Shown: in pieces, positions 38,471 to 49,336 of the stretch | Layout: every line of letters begins with the position of its first letter | Position numbering within the stretch: the stretch's first letter is position 1 | From: Gordius sp. MW1 | Taxonomy: Eukaryota > Nematomorpha > Gordioida > Gordea > Gordiidae | NCBI GenBank assembly: GCA_964036665.1 | Contig: OZ038529.1 | Span: 20,284,060-20,348,059 of the forward strand | Direction: 5' to 3' | DNA length: 64,000 nt | Notes under the pieces: model-generated | Databases searched by the model: none | What the model was told of the DNA's origin: nothing | What the model saw: only the letters and a program-made list of their open reading frames with translations | Made by a program: the position numbers and the translations under genes

Positions 38471-38634
38471 TTTAGAACCATGAACGTAGGGATTGGAATT
38501 TGAAGGGGGCAATAATGATTTAATAATATTTTTTTTATAATATAGCCATAATTATATTGAATTTTAATAATTTATGAATTTAGAGGGGGCAGCGGCCCCT
38601 CCTGCGACCCCCTGGCTACACCCATGTTTAGAAC
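38471..38634. mobile_element. CGTAGCC-family short hAT element, perfect duplication
   Basis: The element 38479-38626 begins CATGAACGTAGG and ends GGCTACACCCATG. TTTAGAAC flanks both sides (8 of 8). Orientation is opposite to the neighbour at 38203-38356. Confidence 0.85.
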
Positions 38635-39375
38635 CAATATGCATTGTAGGTTTAGGACGCGGAATGCCCCTAAATATTTGTGAGACAATAATATAAAATT
38701 ACGTAAAAAATTAAATGAAACTGCTTTTTAGAAGCCAATAAATTTGGATATCTTAATAATATAATATGTATTAATTTCTATCATATAAGACCAGCATCCA
38801 AATCATAGAGATACCAAAAATGATTGTCGCCTGGTTATTGGTTCTCGAAAAACTTGCTTAGGCTAAAAATGACTTAAATTAAAATTAATAGTCAAATATA
38901 AATTAATGTTTAAAGATTTATGATAATAATTTTAATTTTAAGCAAGCATTGAAAAGAGATAAATTTGCATTAGTCTTTGAAATTACTCAGTATCTGTGTA
39001 TACTTCTGGAATGAATCGAGGACAGTAGAGTTCAAGAGTACAAAATTCTCTCATGCAAATATAACTTGACCATAAAATTTAACACTTAAATGTCAAAACA
39101 TACGTTATTTTGTATATCGTTTTCTTATGGTTAAACAACAATGTTAATTCTTTAATGCTTTTCTACATATAAAACCATATTTATCCTACCCCCATCTCAC
39201 CTCACCCAGGGCCCCCCATAATAATATGGAGGGACAATTGTGTATTTTGTAATAATTATGATGGGACAGTGTTAAATTCATATATGGCACATCTTTGTTA
39301 CATTATTTTTTAAATAAACCTTGATATTTGTAGAAGGATCGTTGCTGTATTAAAATCTAATTTTAATAATTGTTA
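38635..39375. other. Unannotated stretch
   Basis: AT-rich, nothing recognised. Confidence 0.3.
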
Positions 39376-39540
39376 CATGGGCGTAGCCAAGGGAAAGCAG
39401 GGAGGGGCGGCTGCCCCCTCTAAATCCATGAATTTGTTGAAATTAATGAAAATTTTGGCTAAAATTTCAAAAAATGTTCATTTTGCCCTTCCCTAAATAA
39501 TTCTTGTCCCCCTCTCAACTCTTAATTATGTATACGCCAT
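39376..39540. mobile_element. CGTAGCC-family short element
   Basis: It begins CATGGGCGTAGCCAAGG and ends GTATACGCCAT. The body matches the others (GGGGCGGCTGCCCCCTCTAA, TTTTGGCTAAAATTTC). Target duplication not evident. Confidence 0.7.
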
Positions 39541-39837
39541 CTACCTCAAAAATTCGATTTTTTATGCTTAATAAAACAAATCTCATAATGTAAAGAAATT
39601 TAGAAATTTTTCATTATAATGATGCTGATATTTCAGTGGCATAACCGGTGTAATATTGGAGTCAGCGAACGTTGTAAAATAGCGAAGTCAAATGCCAATC
39701 AAGCGTCATATATTATTTTCATTAAAATTGTTTAAATAGTTCTTATTGGCGGATAAAAACGTCAATCATCAATAATATTATGTTATTTAAAATTACATTT
39801 TAATCATATTATGTATCATAAATAAATTAAGAACTTT

Positions 39838-40600
39838 GCCCCCCCCCTTATTTTTTACCCTCTTTTTCACCATTGCCCCCCCCCCCCCCCCTATTTTTTT
39901 ATCCTCTTTCTCACCACAGGGGAGATGTCCCTATTTTTTATCCTCTTTCTCACCACAGGAGAGATGTGGGAAGGGGGGGGGGGGTGTTTTGCCCCCCCCC
40001 CCCCCCTTATTTTTTACCCTCTTTCTCACCAGAGGGGAGGGGGAGTTTTGCCCCCCCCCTTATTTTTTATCCTCTTTCTCACCAGAGGGGAGATGGGGGA
40101 CCCCTTCTTATTTTTATCCTCTTTCTCACCACAGGGGAGATGGGGGGGGGGGGGGTGTTTTGCCCCCCCCCCATATTTTTGACCCTCTTTCTTACCAGAG
40201 GGGAGGGGGGTCTTTTGCCCCCCCCCCCCTATTTTTTTATCCTATTTCTTACCAGAGAGGAGGGGGGGCGTTTTGCCCCCCCCCTTATTTTTTACCCTCT
40301 TTCTCACCAGAGGGGAGAGGGGGTCTTGCTCCCCCCCCTTATTTTTTATCCTCTTTCTCACCAGAGGGGAGATGGGGGGCCCCCCCCTTATTTTTCATTT
40401 TCTTTCTCACCACAGGGGAGATGGGGGGGGGGGGGGGGTGTTTTGCCCCCCCCTTATTTTTCACCCTCTTTCTTACCAGAGGGGAGGGGGGTCTTTTGCC
40501 CCCCCCCTATTTTTTATCCTATTTATTACCAGAGGGGAGGGGGGGGGGTGTTTTGCACCCCTTATTTTTTATCCCTCTTTTTCACTGGTACCCCTTTCTG
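39838..40600 (+). repeat. C/G-run minisatellite, forward array (about 14 units)
   Basis: A tandem array of units of roughly 40-75 bp. Each has a C run, a core TTATTTTTTACCCTCTTTCT then CACCA(G/C)AGGGGAG, and a G run, often followed by TGTTTTGCC. Unit length varies mainly through the homopolymer runs. Two core variants alternate (ACCAGAGGGG and ACCACAGGGG). Open frames of up to 261 codons across it are repeat artefacts. Confidence 0.92.
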
Positions 40601-41892
40601 GTAAAAAAGGGTAAAAAATAAGGGGGGGGGGGCAAATCACCCCCCTCCCCTCTGATGAGAAAAGGGATAAAAAATATTTTTATCCCTCTTTTTCACTGGT
40701 GCCCCCTTCTGGTAAAAAAGGGTAAAAAATAAGGGAGGGGGGTATACCCCCCCCCCCTCCCCTCTGGTGAGGAAGAGGGTAAAAAATAAGGGGGAGGGCA
40801 AATCACCCCCCTCCCCCCTGGTGAGAAAGAGGGTAAAAAGTAAGGGTGGGGCAAACCCCCCCCCCCCCCCCCCCCTTCCTCCCCCTGGTGAGAAAGATGG
40901 TAATAAATAAGGGGGGGGGCAAAATACCCCCCCCCCCCCCCCCCCATCTCCCCTCTGGTGAGAAAAAGGATAAAAAAATAGGGGAGGGGCAAAACACCCC
41001 CCCCCCTCCCCCCTCTCCCCCCTGGTGAGAAAGAGGGTAAAAAATAAAATAAGGTGGGGGGGGGGCAAATCACCCCCCTTCCCCCTGATGAGAAAGAGAG
41101 TAAAAAATAAGGGGGGGGGGGGACAAAACACCCCCCCCCCCCCATCTCCCCCCTGGTGAATACAGGATAGAAGATAAGGGGGGGGCAAATCATCCCCTCC
41201 CCCCTAGTGAGAAAGAGGGTAAAAAATAAGGTGGGGGGGGGGGGGACAAATCACCCCCTCCCCCCTGATGAGAAAGAGAGTAAAAAATAAGGGGGGGGGG
41301 GGGCAAATCACCCCCCTTCCCCCTGATGAGAAAGAGAGTAAAAAATAAGGGGGGGGGGGCAAACACCCCCCCCCCCCCATATCCACCCTAGTGAGAAAGT
41401 GGGTAAAAAATAAGATGGGGGGACAAATCACCCCCCTCCCCCCTGATGAGAAAGAGAGTAAAAAATAAGGGGGCAAAACACCCCCCCCCCCCATCTCCCC
41501 CCTGGTGAGAAAGGTAGAAAATAAGGTGGGGGGGGGGGGCAAATCACCCCCCCCCCCTCCCCTCTGGTGAGAAAGAGGGTAAAAATAAGGTGAGAAGGGG
41601 GGGGCAAATCACCCCCCTCCCCCCTGATGAGAAAGAGAGTAAAAAATAAGGGGGGGGGGCAAAACATCCCTCCCCCCCCCCCCATCTCCCCCCTGGTGAG
41701 AAAGAGGGTAGAAAATAAGATGGGGGGGGGGAGGCAAATCACCCCCCCCCCCCTCTGGTGAGAAAGAGGGTAAAAAATAAGGTGGGGGGGGGCAAATTAC
41801 CCCCCTCCCTCCTGGTGAGAAAGAGGGTAAAAAATAAGGAGGGGGGGGGCAAATCCCGCCTCCCCCCTGGTGAGAGAGAGGGTAAAAAATAA
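40601..41892 (-). repeat. C/G-run minisatellite, reverse array (about 22 units)
   Basis: The same unit as 39838-40600 but in the opposite orientation (GGTGAGAAAGAGGGTAAAAA ... ), so the two arrays meet head to head at about 40590-40720. Two linker variants occur, GGCAAATCACC and GGCAAAACACC; the forward array shows only the counterpart of the second. At the junction two copies of CTTTTTCACTGGT(A/G)CCCC then TTCTGGTAAAAAAGGGTAAA lie about 110 bp apart and are themselves near-palindromic. Confidence 0.92.
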
Positions 41893-42960
41893 TATAATTC
41901 TATTTAACTTAATATTTAATACAACACAATTAGCATCTACCTTACAAAATGTTATTAAGATGAATATAATTATATCAATTTAAATGTATTAGTTATCTAT
42001 CTCTATCTAATTCAAATATGGGATAATTGACGTTCAAATTTAAAAACGCTATGGTATAACAATGGGATCGTCAAAAGTAACAATGCATTTTCCCAATCCC
42101 CACCCAATCCCCTGCTAGTAAAAAAAGACGTGATAGATGTCAAAACTCATTATTTCGTGTTTTTAACCAATAGCAATTCGTATTTGACGTTCGCTATTTT
42201 ACAACCTTCGACATTTCTGTACGCTACACCGGGGGGGGGGGCGGGAAAGCGGAAAATTTCCTCTATCCCCCCTCGGCAAAAATGTAAAAATTTTATGATT
42301 TTGGATAAATAAATTATTAAACGAACTAAGGGTATTTATAATTGAAGTCCTAATATTATAAAGGTAAAAATACATATTTTGTGAAGATAAATGAAATAAA
42401 TAAAATGTTTAAAAGCCTAAAAGCTATTATGCTAATTTTTAAAAGTTTTTTTATAAAATATATATAATTAAAAAACGTTTGCCATTGATTGGATACCAAT
42501 TTCTAAAAAACTCTTAACATAATCACAAATTCACAAATAACAAGAATCTATTAGGAAGAGCTTTTTTACCTTTAGAAAGCCTCCCTCGTTTTGTTTTTCA
42601 ATCACCATCCAGCAGAGATTTACTAATTTAAATTTTACTGATATAATTAATACCAAAATTTGCAAATATATCTTATAAAATGAAGACCAGATGCATTAAT
42701 CTTTTTGCCATATTTGGTCTTTAGGAGGAAAATGAATACTAAGTAGACACAATTTAGATTTAATTGCATACAAAAAGCGCTATTTTATAATGATATATAT
42801 TGCTTTTAAATGTTGCCTTTTTTGAATAGAAGGGAAGGGTAACTAAAATATAATTCTAAAACAAATTGAGTTTTGAATAGTGGAGAGAAAGCTATGTTAT
42901 ACGAAAGATCCAAAACTATTATGACTCAGAATAGATAAATATACTAACTCGGGCCTTGGG
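41893..42960. other. Unannotated AT-rich stretch
   Basis: No gene recognised. It contains one GGGGGGGGGGCGGGAAAGCG block at about 42232. Confidence 0.3.
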
Positions 42961-42968
42961 CCCTCGTG

Positions 42969-43043
42969 GGAAGGGGGAGAAGGGAAGGGGAAGGGGAGGA
43001 GGGGAAGGGAAGGGGAAGGGGAGGAGGGGAAGGGAAGGGGGGA
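42969..43043. repeat. Polypurine tract
   Basis: About 75 bases of nearly pure G/A built from GGGAAGGGGA and GGAGGGGAAGG phrases, with an internal direct repeat of about 30 bp. It could form triplex or G-quadruplex structures. The complementary-strand 63-codon frame (Pro/Ser-rich) is an artefact of this tract. Confidence 0.8.
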
Positions 43044-43281
43044 CGACTCATCTATACTCCGTATAAATGTATCATATTTGCTATGCAATTTATGGGCGAG
43101 AAAGGTGGGAAGGGGCGATAATGCCTATAGGGGGTATTAAATACCTAATGATTAATTAATTATTTATACAAATTTATCACTTTGGCCAGTGGTGATATTT
43201 TCTAATGGTTAGCAGACAGTCAAATGTTATTAACAAGAACATAATATTAATTTAATTTAAAAAAAAATTAAAAAAAAATTC

Positions 43282-43371
43282 CTTTTAGTTTTAAAAAAGG
43301 GTTAAATTCTGAAACTACCCCCCGATTCGCTCGAAACTTTACCCGTAGGTGCCCAGGGTGGCCAGGGGTAA
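43282..43371. repeat. 90-bp direct repeat, copy 1
   Basis: It contains GGTTAAATTCTGAAACTACC, CGATTCGCTCGAAACTTTAC and GCCCAGGGTGGCCAGGGGTA, and is about 90% identical to 48013-48102. The pair flanks the LINE in the same orientation. Confidence 0.85.
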
Positions 43372-44354
43372 AATAGCTTTTAGGAACACGTAGGAAGAGG
43401 TAATTATTAATTTAATCTTTTTCCCTTTAAATATAGTAGGCCTCTCATAATATGTGGTATATAAACTCCCAAAATTAGTAAAGAATATACATTACTTTCA
43501 TAAAAATCATTATATTTGGCCTATGCTCATGCATATATAAAATAAATATGTCAATATCTTAGTAAGCCATCAGAATAATAAAAAGGAAAAAAAGAGTTGT
43601 CAGGGGGATTTGACAAAATTTCGAAATCATTATTATTCACCCAAAAGGCCTTGTTGGTCATTTTTTACGGCTAAAGATTTACCTGCCCTACACTAATTAT
43701 AAATTTAGATTAAAAACAAACCCTTAAGTCTGTTTTAAAGATTGATAAAAATATAAAGATTAGAGACCTCTATCATTTGCAAATTCGATTTAACCTAACC
43801 TAGGATTAAAATATTTACCAAAATCAATTTACCCTTTAATTAATTTCCAATTCCATTTACCCCACCCCCCTCGTGAATGTCAAAAAAAAATGAAAAAAAA
43901 ATTTTCGATTCACATTTTGGCCAGTTGTCATTTTTTTCATTGGTCAGTACCAAGAGACAGTCTATTAATATATAAGAGCCAAAAATAACGAAAAAAAATT
44001 TTTTGATTAACATTTTGGCCAATGGTCATTTTTTTCTATTGGTCAGCAGCCAGGACACGTTAAAAGTTGATATAAATACATAAGAGTCAAAAAAAATGAA
44101 AAAAAAATTTTTGATTCACACTTTGGCCAGTGGTCATTTTTTTCATTGGTCAGTACCAAGAGACAGTCTATTAATATATAAGAGCCAAAAATAACGAAAA
44201 AAAAATTTTGATTAACATTTTGGCCAATGGTCATTCCATTGGTCAGCAGCCAGTGGACGGCCAAAAAGCCATATTATCAATGGTAGTAACAAGAACAATA
44301 TATTAATTTAAAAAAAAATAACAAAAAAATTTGGCCCTCTTTGAGTATCGAACC

Positions 44355-44475
44355 AGCAATTAAGAATTTGCCCTCGATGGGATTCGAACCCACATCAGTA
44401 GAAGCATAGGCTTCTGTAGGGGGGGGGGCACAGGGACCCATATCAGTAGAGGCATAGGCTCTGTCGGGGGAGGGC
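44355..44475 (-). ncRNA. tRNA-like / SINE-like fragment, partly duplicated
   Basis: On the minus strand, GTGGGTTCGAATCCCAT forms a T-arm with a perfect B box (GGTTCGAATCC), preceded by AGAAGCCTATGCTTCT, which folds as a hairpin. The preceding 60 bases repeat the same hairpin in altered form (GAGCCTATGCCTC, then GATATGGGTCC). A second B-box-like GGGTTCGAATCCTGG lies at about 44764-44780. No complete cloverleaf could be drawn, so it is a fragment or SINE head, not a working tRNA. Confidence 0.4.
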
Positions 44476-44975
44476 ATAGGGTAATTGTCAATGTTAGCCA
44501 AAAAAAACGAAAAAAATAATTTAGATTCACATTTTGGCCAATGGTCATTTTTTCAATGGTCAGCAGCCAGCGGACGACCAAAAAGTTTTATTATCAATGG
44601 TAGTAACAGGAACAATCATAATAGTCAAAAAAAACGAAAAAAAAACTTGGATTCACATTTTGGCCAATGGTCATTTTTTTATTGGTCAGCACCCAACGGA
44701 CGGCCAAAAAATCTTATTATCAATGGTAGTAACAAGAACAATCATAAGAGTCAAAAAAAACTCCAGGATTCGAACCCAAAAACTAGTTAAATTAACAAAA
44801 ATTAAAAGTAAACAACGTGACAAGACATTCGGTGCAAGACAAGACATTCGGTGCAAGACAAGATCACTTTTTTCATTGGTCAGTAGCCAGCGGAAGGCCA
44901 AAAAGTTATATTATCAATGTTACAGTATACAGTCAAAATTATTGGGGTTTAACAAACTATTTAAATTCTTCTTCT

Positions 44976-46578
44976 TTATCGTGTTGAAAATCTTACAGAC
45001 GTGGGGTAAGTTTTTAGCAGCCTCTTCCATCTGAGTCGCGTACATGCCATGCCAATTTCCATCTGTTTGACGTCCATATCCTTTTCGACCGGTCGTTTCC
45101 AGGTGGCACGTGGTCTGCCCCTTCCTCTTCTTCCAGGCACGTCCATCTCCAACGTTCGCCGTGTGACATCGTCCTCGTCTCTTCGTAATACATGGCCGTA
45201 CCACCGCGTCGATTTTCTCTTAAGAAGTCCTTCGTCGCTTGTATACCCATCTTTGTCATCAAGGATTCGTTCGTCATGCGATCCAGCTTGGTGTAGCCTA
45301 AGCTCCATCGCACCATTCTCATTTCCGTGGCTTGCAAGAGTTTCTCCTCCGCGGTGGTTACAGCCCATGTTTCGCTCCCGTAAAGCAAGACCGGTCGCAC
45401 GATGGTTTTGTAGGCCTTGCTTTTCAACCAAATTGGTATCTTTTTGTCACACATGACACCGGAGATGCTGCGCCATTTGAGCCATGCTTTCTTGATCCGA
45501 GAATGGACTTCGGCGGTACATCCTCCCTCTTGATGTAATAGCGAGCCAAGATATGTGAACTTATCAACCTCCGTGTACATTGGACCGTCATTTTTGTGCA
45601 TTTGCGGACTACCGCTTATCATTTGCATGTAAACCGTTTTCTTCTCACTGACCTTTAGACCGAATTCCGAAAAACGTTCTGACCATTTTTTCGCCTGATG
45701 AAAAACCCCTTCTCTTGTTTTATCGCATAGGACAATATCATCGGCATATAGCATAGTCCAAGGGGCTGGCTTGTGCAAGTCCTTTGTTATTGTATCCATA
45801 ATTAGATTAAACAAGAATGGGCTTAACGATTTAATTATTCGGAAGGGTTTCGTTTCTCCTACGGTAGTCCTAACAGATGCAACCGCGCCATTATACATTT
45901 CCTTGATAAGTCGAACATATCCTTCGGGTATATTTCTGGCTCTAAGGGACCACCATATTAAGTCTCTCGGAACCGTATCGTAGGCCTTTTCTAAATCGAT
46001 GAAGACCATGTGTAAGTTCTTTCTTATGTCGCCATATTTTTCCATCGTCTGCTTCAACGCAAAGATTGGATCCATCGTTGATTTACCGGCCACGAATCCA
46101 AACTGATTGGGCGAGAGACAAACTTCGTCATTGAGCCTTTTCACTAGCACCCTTTCTAGTAGTTTTAGTGAGTGGCAGGTCAACTTGATACCTCTAAAGT
46201 TGCCACATTCCTGCGCGTCTCCTTTGCCTTTGTATATGGGTATGATCGTACTTTCCCTCCATTGGTCAGGGATACGACTCTCATACAGCATAGCGTTAAA
46301 TAGGCCTGTCATTATGTCGATTCCTTCTCCTTTGCACCCAAGCCAAGCTTCGATCGGTAAATCATCGGGACCTAGCGCTTTCCCTTTCCGCATCTTCGTT
46401 AGTTGCGCTCCTACTTCATAAGCCTGCAATGGTAAAACCAAGTTCGAGTTCGGTTCCACCCTCTCTAGCGGTCTTCTATCATTTGTTTTGTTCATCATAT
46501 TTTGGAAATAATCTTTCCAACTTTTGATGACTTCTTTCGGTTTGCACAACGTTCGTCCCTCTTCGCTTTTAATGACTT
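44976..46578 (-). pseudogene. LINE reverse transcriptase region (broken)
   Basis: Motifs in order: GKALGPDDLPIEAW, STIIPIYKGKGD, NFRGIKLTCHSLKLLERVL, NQFGFVAGKSTMDPIFALKQ, HMVFIDLEKAYDTVPRDL and the catalytic LYADDIVLC, with thumb/connection GLKVSEKKTVYMQ, FTYLGSLLHQEGG, KAYKTIVRPVLLYGSETWA and EMRMVRWSLG. Between EKAYD and YADD, the usual V.IGLHQGS.LSPFLF block reads RIIKSLSPFLF, an in-frame loss of about six residues that removes the conserved LHQGS. Near 45205 a frameshift moves the C-terminal RWYGHVLRR...PGRRGRGRPRATW segment into another frame. It is therefore inactive. Confidence 0.88.
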
Positions 46579-47944
46579 TCAGTGTCCCGACATCTCGACT
46601 TTTTTCTCCCTGATCTTTGCGAGTTTATACATGACTATGTCGCCGCCCTTGGTATCGAGCTTGTTTGCCATATCGGTGTAAGCCTCGTTCCTCGCTATCG
46701 CAACCGCTATCTTAGCTTTGCGTTTCGCTTCACGATATGCCACGTAGTCTTCTCCTTTCTTCGTTTTGTACCATCGTAGGTACAACGCCTTCTTTTCTTC
46801 TATAGCCTCTTTGACCGAGTCATTCTACCACCATAGTTCACGCTTGTGAGCTCTGCCGCCCTTAGTTCGTCCCAAGATTCGAAAGGCCGTTTCCTTTAGA
46901 ACATTTGCAACGGTGTTACACCTTTTGTTAATGTCGCCCCCCAAGCCTGCAACCTTCAAGAGCGGAGTTGCTCGAGCGTGAAACATTTCATTTGCGCGAT
47001 CATCCTTAAGCTTTTCGTACTTTGTCCTTGGTGTGTAGACTTTTCTCCTTTCGGGAAAAATCTTTCTTGCTATATCGAGGACAACTGGCCGATGTTGCTT
47101 GGCGATTTCTTCCCCCGGTATAACCTTGCAAACTTTAACTTGCCACAAATTTTTGCGCTTCACTAGGATGTAGTCGACCTGTGTAAGGTGATCCCCACTC
47201 CTGTACGTCGCTAAATGTTCGGTACGCTTCTGAAAGAAGGTATTCACAATGGCCATATCGTAAGCTTGCGCCATCTGTAGTAACTTCTCTCCCTCTTTAT
47301 TCTTCAACCCATAGCCATGCCCGCCGTGATTTCGTTCATACACGCCCCTTTCTTTCCCAACGTGCCCATTAAAGTCTGCTCCGATGATGAGATTCTCGTC
47401 AGGCTTCACGTAGCGTATTTCTTTTTCGAGCTTTTCATAGAATTCGTCCTTCTCATTTTCGGAACATCCAACCTGGGGCGAATACGCACAAATAACATTG
47501 ACAAGGCCGCCTTGATCCGCCAGCTTTATGCACATCAATCTATCCGGGCATCGTTTGACTTCGACTACCTTGTCCTTAAAGGAATCGCTAAGCACTATAC
47601 CGACCCCGTTCTTCCGTGATGGGGAACCCGAGTAGTATAGCTTGTAACCATCTCCTAGCTCCCTGGCTTTTGTTCCATGCCACCGCGTTTCTTGTAGACA
47701 CGCTATGTGTATCCTTCGCCTTTTTAGCATCTGCGCAACCTCGATGCTCTTCCCCGTCAGCGTGCCCACATTCCAGCTGGCCTTCTCTTGTCTGTTCGAC
47801 AACTAGATTCCTTAACCGCCTTCGTTGTGAGTGAGGCGGTAACCCTTGTATACTTTTCACATTGCACGGGCGGATGATGCAATGCGCGTCGTTTGGGGAG
47901 GACGCCCTAGCATTCTGGTACAAGTTCGTATTTGAAGCTGCCAT
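46579..47944 (-). pseudogene. LINE AP endonuclease region (frameshifts, one stop)
   Basis: The likely start is M at 47944 (MAASNTNLYQNARASSPNDA), which shifts frame near 47800 into the endonuclease. Visible family motifs are WNVGTL (binding), CLQETRW (catalytic Glu), YSGSPSRKNGVGIVL, CAYSPQVG, GADFNGHVG (catalytic Asp/Asn), NTFFQKR and a C-terminal SGDHLTQVDYILV plus KQHRPVV (SDH-type His). A TAG at 46825-46827 replaces one codon in a WWxNDSV context. The frame then continues into the linker (ALYLRWYKTKKG) until a frameshift in an A run near 46600. Confidence 0.85.
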
Positions 47945-48012
47945 GTTGTTTGGAGTACTATTTAAATTAAATAAATAAAATTTAAAGTAATAGCTCTTGC
48001 AGGATCCTAATT

Positions 48013-48102
48013 CTTTTAGTTTAAAAAAGGGCTAAATTCTGAAACTACCTGCCCGATTCGCTCGAAATTTTACCCGTAGGTGCTCAGGGCGGCCAGGGGT
48101 AA
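48013..48102. repeat. 90-bp direct repeat, copy 2
   Basis: The partner of 43282-43371. It lies just upstream of the LINE 5' region. Confidence 0.85.
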
Positions 48103-48316
48103 TTCTAACACAGCGAGGGAGATAGAGATGAGGGGTGGGGCACCTCTTATGTATTAATTTAAAAAATCGATAAAAAACAGTGAAGGGTAACGGACAACGA
48201 AAAATTAAAAATCAAAAACGAGCCCATAAATTGCATAGCAATTAAAAAATTTAAAACAATAAAACATAACAAGGAAAATCAAATTTAAAAAGTTAGATAT
48301 TTCTAATAGTGAGAAT
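48103..48316. other. Spacer between LINE repeat and nested hAT stack
   Basis: AT-rich with a short purine-rich stretch (48117-48150) and the inverted 19-mer (48223-48241). Confidence 0.3.
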
Positions 48317-48394
48317 GTAATAACTAGTGATGCGAGAATACAGAGAAAACACTCGGTCTCGTCTCGAAAAACCGAGACGAGGCAAGAATTTGAA

Positions 48395-49336
48395 ATCCCG
48401 AACGACAGTTGGAGAGTCTAAGTTCTTTCAGGTCAATATTGGTTTACACCAAGGTTCTGCCCTAAGTCCGTTTCTATTTAACGTTATTATAGACACGATA
48501 ACGAGGGACTTACAGAAGCCATCCCCTTGGTGTATGCTATAATGATATATTATTATGCGAGGAAAAGAAGGATATCGTATTTGAATAAGCCGATAAGTGG
48601 TCGAAACGTTTGGCTAGATATGGGCTCAAAGTCAATGACCGAAAGACGGTATACATGGAGATGAACGCAGAAGGCACACAATCGATGAATGAACAATTGA
48701 AATTCCCAAGAGTTGACAAGTTTACGTACCTCGGCTCGATGCTACATCAAGAGGGAGGTTGCGCGAAAGAAGTTAATGCAAGAATTCAGAAGGGATGGTT
48801 AAAATGGCGTAGCGTATCCGGTGTAATGTGTGACAAGAAGATGCCAATATGGTTGAAGAGTAAAGCTTACAAATCTATCGTAAGACCGGTGTTACTCTAC
48901 GGAAGTGAAACATGGGCCTTGAACGCGACCCAAGAAAAACTATTACAAGCGACGGAAATGAGAATGATACGCTGGAGCTTGGGATACACATAGTTGGACC
49001 ATAGGACGAATGAAAGTCTTAGAGAAAAAATGGGTATTCAGCCAAGCCGACTATATTAACGAAAATCGGCTAAGATGGTATGGGCATATCTTGAGAAGAA
49101 ATGCGAGTGACGTCAATCGAATAGTACTAGACATGGAAGCGCCGGGAAAAAGAGGAAGAGGTCGACCTCGTGGTACCTGGAAAGGACAAGTGGACAAAGT
49201 TATGCTCAATAAGAAGATCGATCCCAATATGGCTCTAACACGATCTAGATGGAAGAAACTGATAAAAAAAAACTCCCGAATGTGGGACCCACGAATTGAT
49301 AAAGAAGATTGTGTATTTTAATTTGTATGATTTACA
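48395..49336 (+). pseudogene. RTE-like LINE fragment (reverse transcriptase C-terminal half)
   Basis: Truncated at its 5' end. From about 48395 it reads RTTVGESKFFQVNIGLHQGS then ALSPFLFNVIIDTITRDLQ and PWCML. The next bases give a stop and the catalytic YADD is reduced to YND after a shift (about 48538-48560). Then follow LARYGLKVNDRKTVYMEM, FTYLGSMLHQEGG, KAYKSIVRPVLLYGSETWAL, a stop at 48991, and RWYGHILRR...PGKRGRGRPRGTW to a stop at 49321. It is related to but distinct from the LINE at 44930-47990. It retains the LHQGS motif that the larger copy has lost. Confidence 0.88.

Larger units (their letters stand above)
43186..44935. repeat. TTTGGCCA(A/G)TGGTCA tandem array
   Basis: Imperfect units of about 100 bp contain TTTTGGCCAATGGTCATTTT and ATTGGTCAG(C/T)A(G/C)CCAG. 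They start near 43186, 43917, 44013, 44121, 44219, 44533 and 44659, with a partial one at 44868. The pair 43917-44120 is repeated almost exactly at 44121-44320, showing duplication of a two-unit block. Interspersed are the 90-bp repeat at 43282 and a tRNA-like fragment at 44355. A short 19-bp tandem (CAAGACATTCGGTGCAAGA) lies at about 44820-44865. Confidence 0.8.
44930..47990 (-). mobile_element. RTE-like LINE retrotransposon, nearly full length, inactive
   Basis: A non-LTR retrotransposon encoding an AP-type endonuclease followed by a reverse transcriptase in one reading unit, now split by a stop and frameshifts. The endonuclease resembles those annotated as craniofacial development protein 2-like, and the reverse transcriptase is of the same RTE-related group. 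The exact clade is inferred. The 5' and 3' limits are approximate. Two shorter relatives lie at about 48395-49330 and 62695-62990. Confidence 0.85.
43078..48241. mobile_element. Possible composite element bounded by 19-bp inverted repeats
   Basis: TTGCTATGCAATTTATGGG (43078-43096) is exactly complementary to 48223-48241. Inside each end lies a 90-bp direct repeat (43282-43371 and 48013-48102). Between them sit a tandem array and the LINE. No target duplication was found, so the composite may be coincidental. Confidence 0.35.

Noticed and set aside
39836-41742. Open frames of up to 261 codons rich in Pro, Gly, Phe and Leu in the C/G minisatellite, in several frames on both strands
   Set aside because: All are translations of a repeat unit whose homopolymer runs vary in length; simultaneous open frames in overlapping phases are artefacts.
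42897-43088. A Pro/Ser-rich minus-strand peptide
   Set aside because: It is the translation of the polypurine tract's complement.
45049-46421. Plus-strand open frames opposite the LINE
   Set aside because: They are antisense shadows of the reverse transcriptase, whose motifs are clear on the minus strand.
47588-47944. A separate 118-codon LINE protein
   Set aside because: Only its first part is meaningful; after about 47800 it is the out-of-frame shadow of the endonuclease, so it is the N-terminus of the same broken ORF.
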